Shown: in pieces, positions 62,165-64,000 of the stretch
How the letters are laid out: every line of letters starts with the position of its first letter
Numbering within the stretch: position 1 is the first letter of the stretch
From: Druceiella hillmani
Taxonomy: Eukaryota; Arthropoda; Insecta; Lepidoptera; Hepialidae
NCBI GenBank assembly: GCA_039881145.1
Contig: JAYKKI010000095.1
Coordinates: 4,425,501-4,489,500, forward strand
DNA length: 64,000 nucleotides
Reading direction: 5' to 3'
Position numbers and translations under genes: made by a program
The notes under the pieces: generated by a model
Told to the model about the DNA's origin: nothing
Databases searched by the model: none
The model's input: only the letters and a program-made list of their open reading frames with translations

Positions 62165-62252
62165 TTATCCCCAATCATTCCCGTGGGATAATTATAGGAA
62201 ATGATATCGTTTTCCGAGGTCCACGCGGGTGAATCCCGGGACAAAAGCTAGT
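62165..62252 (+). mobile_element. Helitron-like 3' end
   Basis: GGTCCACGCGGGTGAATCCC, then GGGACAAAAGCTAG followed by T. The CGCGGG...CCCGGG pair can form a short hairpin ahead of CTAG/T, as at Helitron 3' termini, and the same ending is widespread in Lepidoptera. Only this end is recognised. Confidence 0.5.
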
Positions 62253-62318
62253 TCTTTATAATAACGGGCTACTGTGTATCATTTAAGTATTCTATAGTAT
62301 TAAATCTGAAATTGCGAA

Positions 62319-62612
62319 TTGAACAGGTTGACAAATCCAGATAAGCAATATCTTCTATATCAAATTAATCAGATTATTCTTAGCAGGTCAAGTTTCTCTA
62401 TCAAGTTATTCGGACTATCGGAGATCGCAAGTAAATGTCGGTACGTGCATGTGGAATATAAATTCGTACGTGAGCATAACGGTTGGGTACAAAACCGATA
62501 CCATCTCCAACACTGGAAGGTTGCCAGTGTAACATTTAATATTTTGAATAAATTTATGGCTAGATGCAACTGTCTTCCCACTTGCAGAGAGTTCAACCCA
62601 AACACAAAATAA
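62319..62612 (+). other. open frame with a weak DEG/ENaC-like cysteine motif
   Basis: A frame of 97 codons without an ATG start ends FMARCNCLPTCREFNPNTK. The C-x-CLP-x-C string resembles the cysteine motif of pickpocket-type sodium channels, but the usual following tyrosine-rich block and the rest of the domain are missing. The opposite strand also has open frames here. Most likely a chance frame or a small gene fragment. Confidence 0.2.
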
Positions 62613-62779
62613 AAAGTGAGAGTTGTATGTACGGATAGTAGCCATAATTTTAAAGTAAAGAAAATGGATGACACTTTTCCGTATTTTCTCTAACATAAGA
62701 CGTAAGTTATCTTATATGAAGAACAAATAACTGATTCGTTTGCAATTTGCTGTGGAATAAATTAAAACACTTCACTTAG

Positions 62780-63500
62780 GGTGCGTCTATATGATTTGAA
62801 AACTATTACAATTTGGAAATTTTAATTATCTGCGTTGACTTAATAATTAAAAATATAATTATTATATGTCAATCATCTTCTATAAGATGATTGACATATA
62901 ACGATTATTTTAAACATTATTTGTGTTAATAAAAATTGCATTTAGTGAACACAAGATTTCAATGCCGATTTGTGATTATCATAATTTTATATTCTGTCTG
63001 TATTTTAAAATATTTTAAATTGCCTTTACTAATCTTCTAACTTCCGTGCCAAATTTTCCGGCTTATTTACCCATAGCCTGAAAGTGTAAATTTTAATTAG
63101 CTGCATTGATTTAAGCGTAATGTATTTCTGTGTACGATGATTGATTTGTAATAATTTTTTCAAACATTATTCGTGTTATCAAAAATGACATTTTTTATTA
63201 TACAAATAATGTTTAAAAAACCACGCCCAATTCTAAAATCACGTCAAAACAGGCAACGTCCATATCAATCTTCTTCTGTATGTGATGATGGACATGTAAT
63301 AACTATTTTAAACGTGATTCATATTATCAATAACGGGATTTAGTACACAAAATATTTCTGTTCATTCTGTAATCATTTTATTCTCAATCTCTGTATTTGG
63401 AAAGTCTGTATTTTATATCATTTTAAACAATCCATATTGACCTTCTTATTTCCCTGTCTAATTTACGCACTCATTTGCCCATGGGCTGAGAATCTATTTA
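62780..63500. repeat. diverged tandem units of about 200-260 bp with a hairpin
   Basis: TTTTAATTA.CTGC.TTGA.TTAA, then a GATGATTGA(C/T) motif, then TTTTAAACATTATT.GTGTTA, recur at about 62820, 63090 and 63250. In the first unit TTATATGTCAATCATCTT and its complement form a perfect 18-bp hairpin with a 4-base loop (62862-62901). Confidence 0.65.
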
Positions 63501-64000
63501 CCTATTGACGCCATAGTTAAGGAATTTATTGGACCCAAGCTTCAGGAATGCGCCAATCACATAGGTTTTCAGAATATGTTTTTAAAAAGTCATGAATATG
63601 TTTTTAAAAATACAAGTCTCCTAATTTCACTTCCTCTGTTATCATTGCATTCAAATCCTGTTTCCATTTTGAATCGTCCATTTTTTTTGCTTACAACACG
63701 ATACATTTTGCTTGTTTTTTTTTGGTTTTAAAGTAAAACATATTGTAACTGCAATTTTTTACAGTCCACCTCGTGACTTATAGTTAAAAATTCCTTGACG
63801 ATGGTCAAACAGAACAGATTGCTTTAGTAGAAGTAAGCTATACGCGTATATCCGTTACATCAAAGACGAAATAAATAGAAAAATAAATAAAATAAATACT
63901 GTTAATGCAATATTGACATCCTTAGAAGTACCGGTGTTCTAGGAATGTCATTGAGTACTGGAAATATTGATTTTGCAGTTGTGTGCTTTATTATCGACTA
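63500..64000. other. right edge, no feature
   Basis: AT-rich. A small duplication (AATATGTTTTTAAAAA) lies at 63575-63610. No exon of dsx is visible up to the window's end. Confidence 0.55.

Overview
The window is AT-rich animal DNA, almost certainly from a butterfly or moth (Lepidoptera). Two things point there. It carries decayed copies of several repeats that I know as typical of lepidopteran genomes. It also contains the C-terminal exons of the insect sex-determination gene doublesex (dsx), with a lepidopteran-type female ending. No bacterial or prokaryote-like gene organisation is present, and most long open frames in the window are artefacts of repeats.

Layout. dsx runs on the + strand. 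The DM (DNA-binding) domain exon is not in the window and should lie upstream of base 1. Bases 1-17551 are intron. The common exon for the oligomerisation domain (OD2) is at 17552-17695. It ends in phase 1 and can be joined in frame to two different terminal exons: a small, well-formed candidate at 18337-18407, which I do not recognise from any described isoform, and the classical female-specific exon at 38683-38777. A third, weaker candidate exon lies at 56571-56716. The male/common 3' exon was not found and is probably beyond the right edge.

The introns are full of repeats. (1) A foldback element family has eight copies. Each is a long hairpin with a tail on only one side, and three copies have exact 10-bp target-site duplications, as in Mutator-like or foldback elements. 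(2) A second short element with inverted ends has two copies, each a short way downstream of one of the two terminal exons. (3) There is a decayed LINE reverse transcriptase (19.3-20.9 kb, - strand), a decayed pogo/Tigger-type transposase (49.7-50.8 kb, - strand), a duplicated THAP-like first-exon fragment, a possible LTR leader, and three Helitron-like 3' ends. (4) Tandem arrays have periods of about 147, 221, 274, 46, 241, 174, 178 and 84 bp. The 84-bp array makes a fortuitous 394-codon open frame and contains a duplicated four-monomer higher-order unit.

A few islands with higher GC and no repeat signature (for example 5330-5770, 24310-24430, 31900-32350, 48000-48370, 61930-62160) are candidates for regulatory DNA within dsx. 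No tRNA, rRNA or CRISPR array was found. Everything here comes from reading by eye: no alignment or database search was run.
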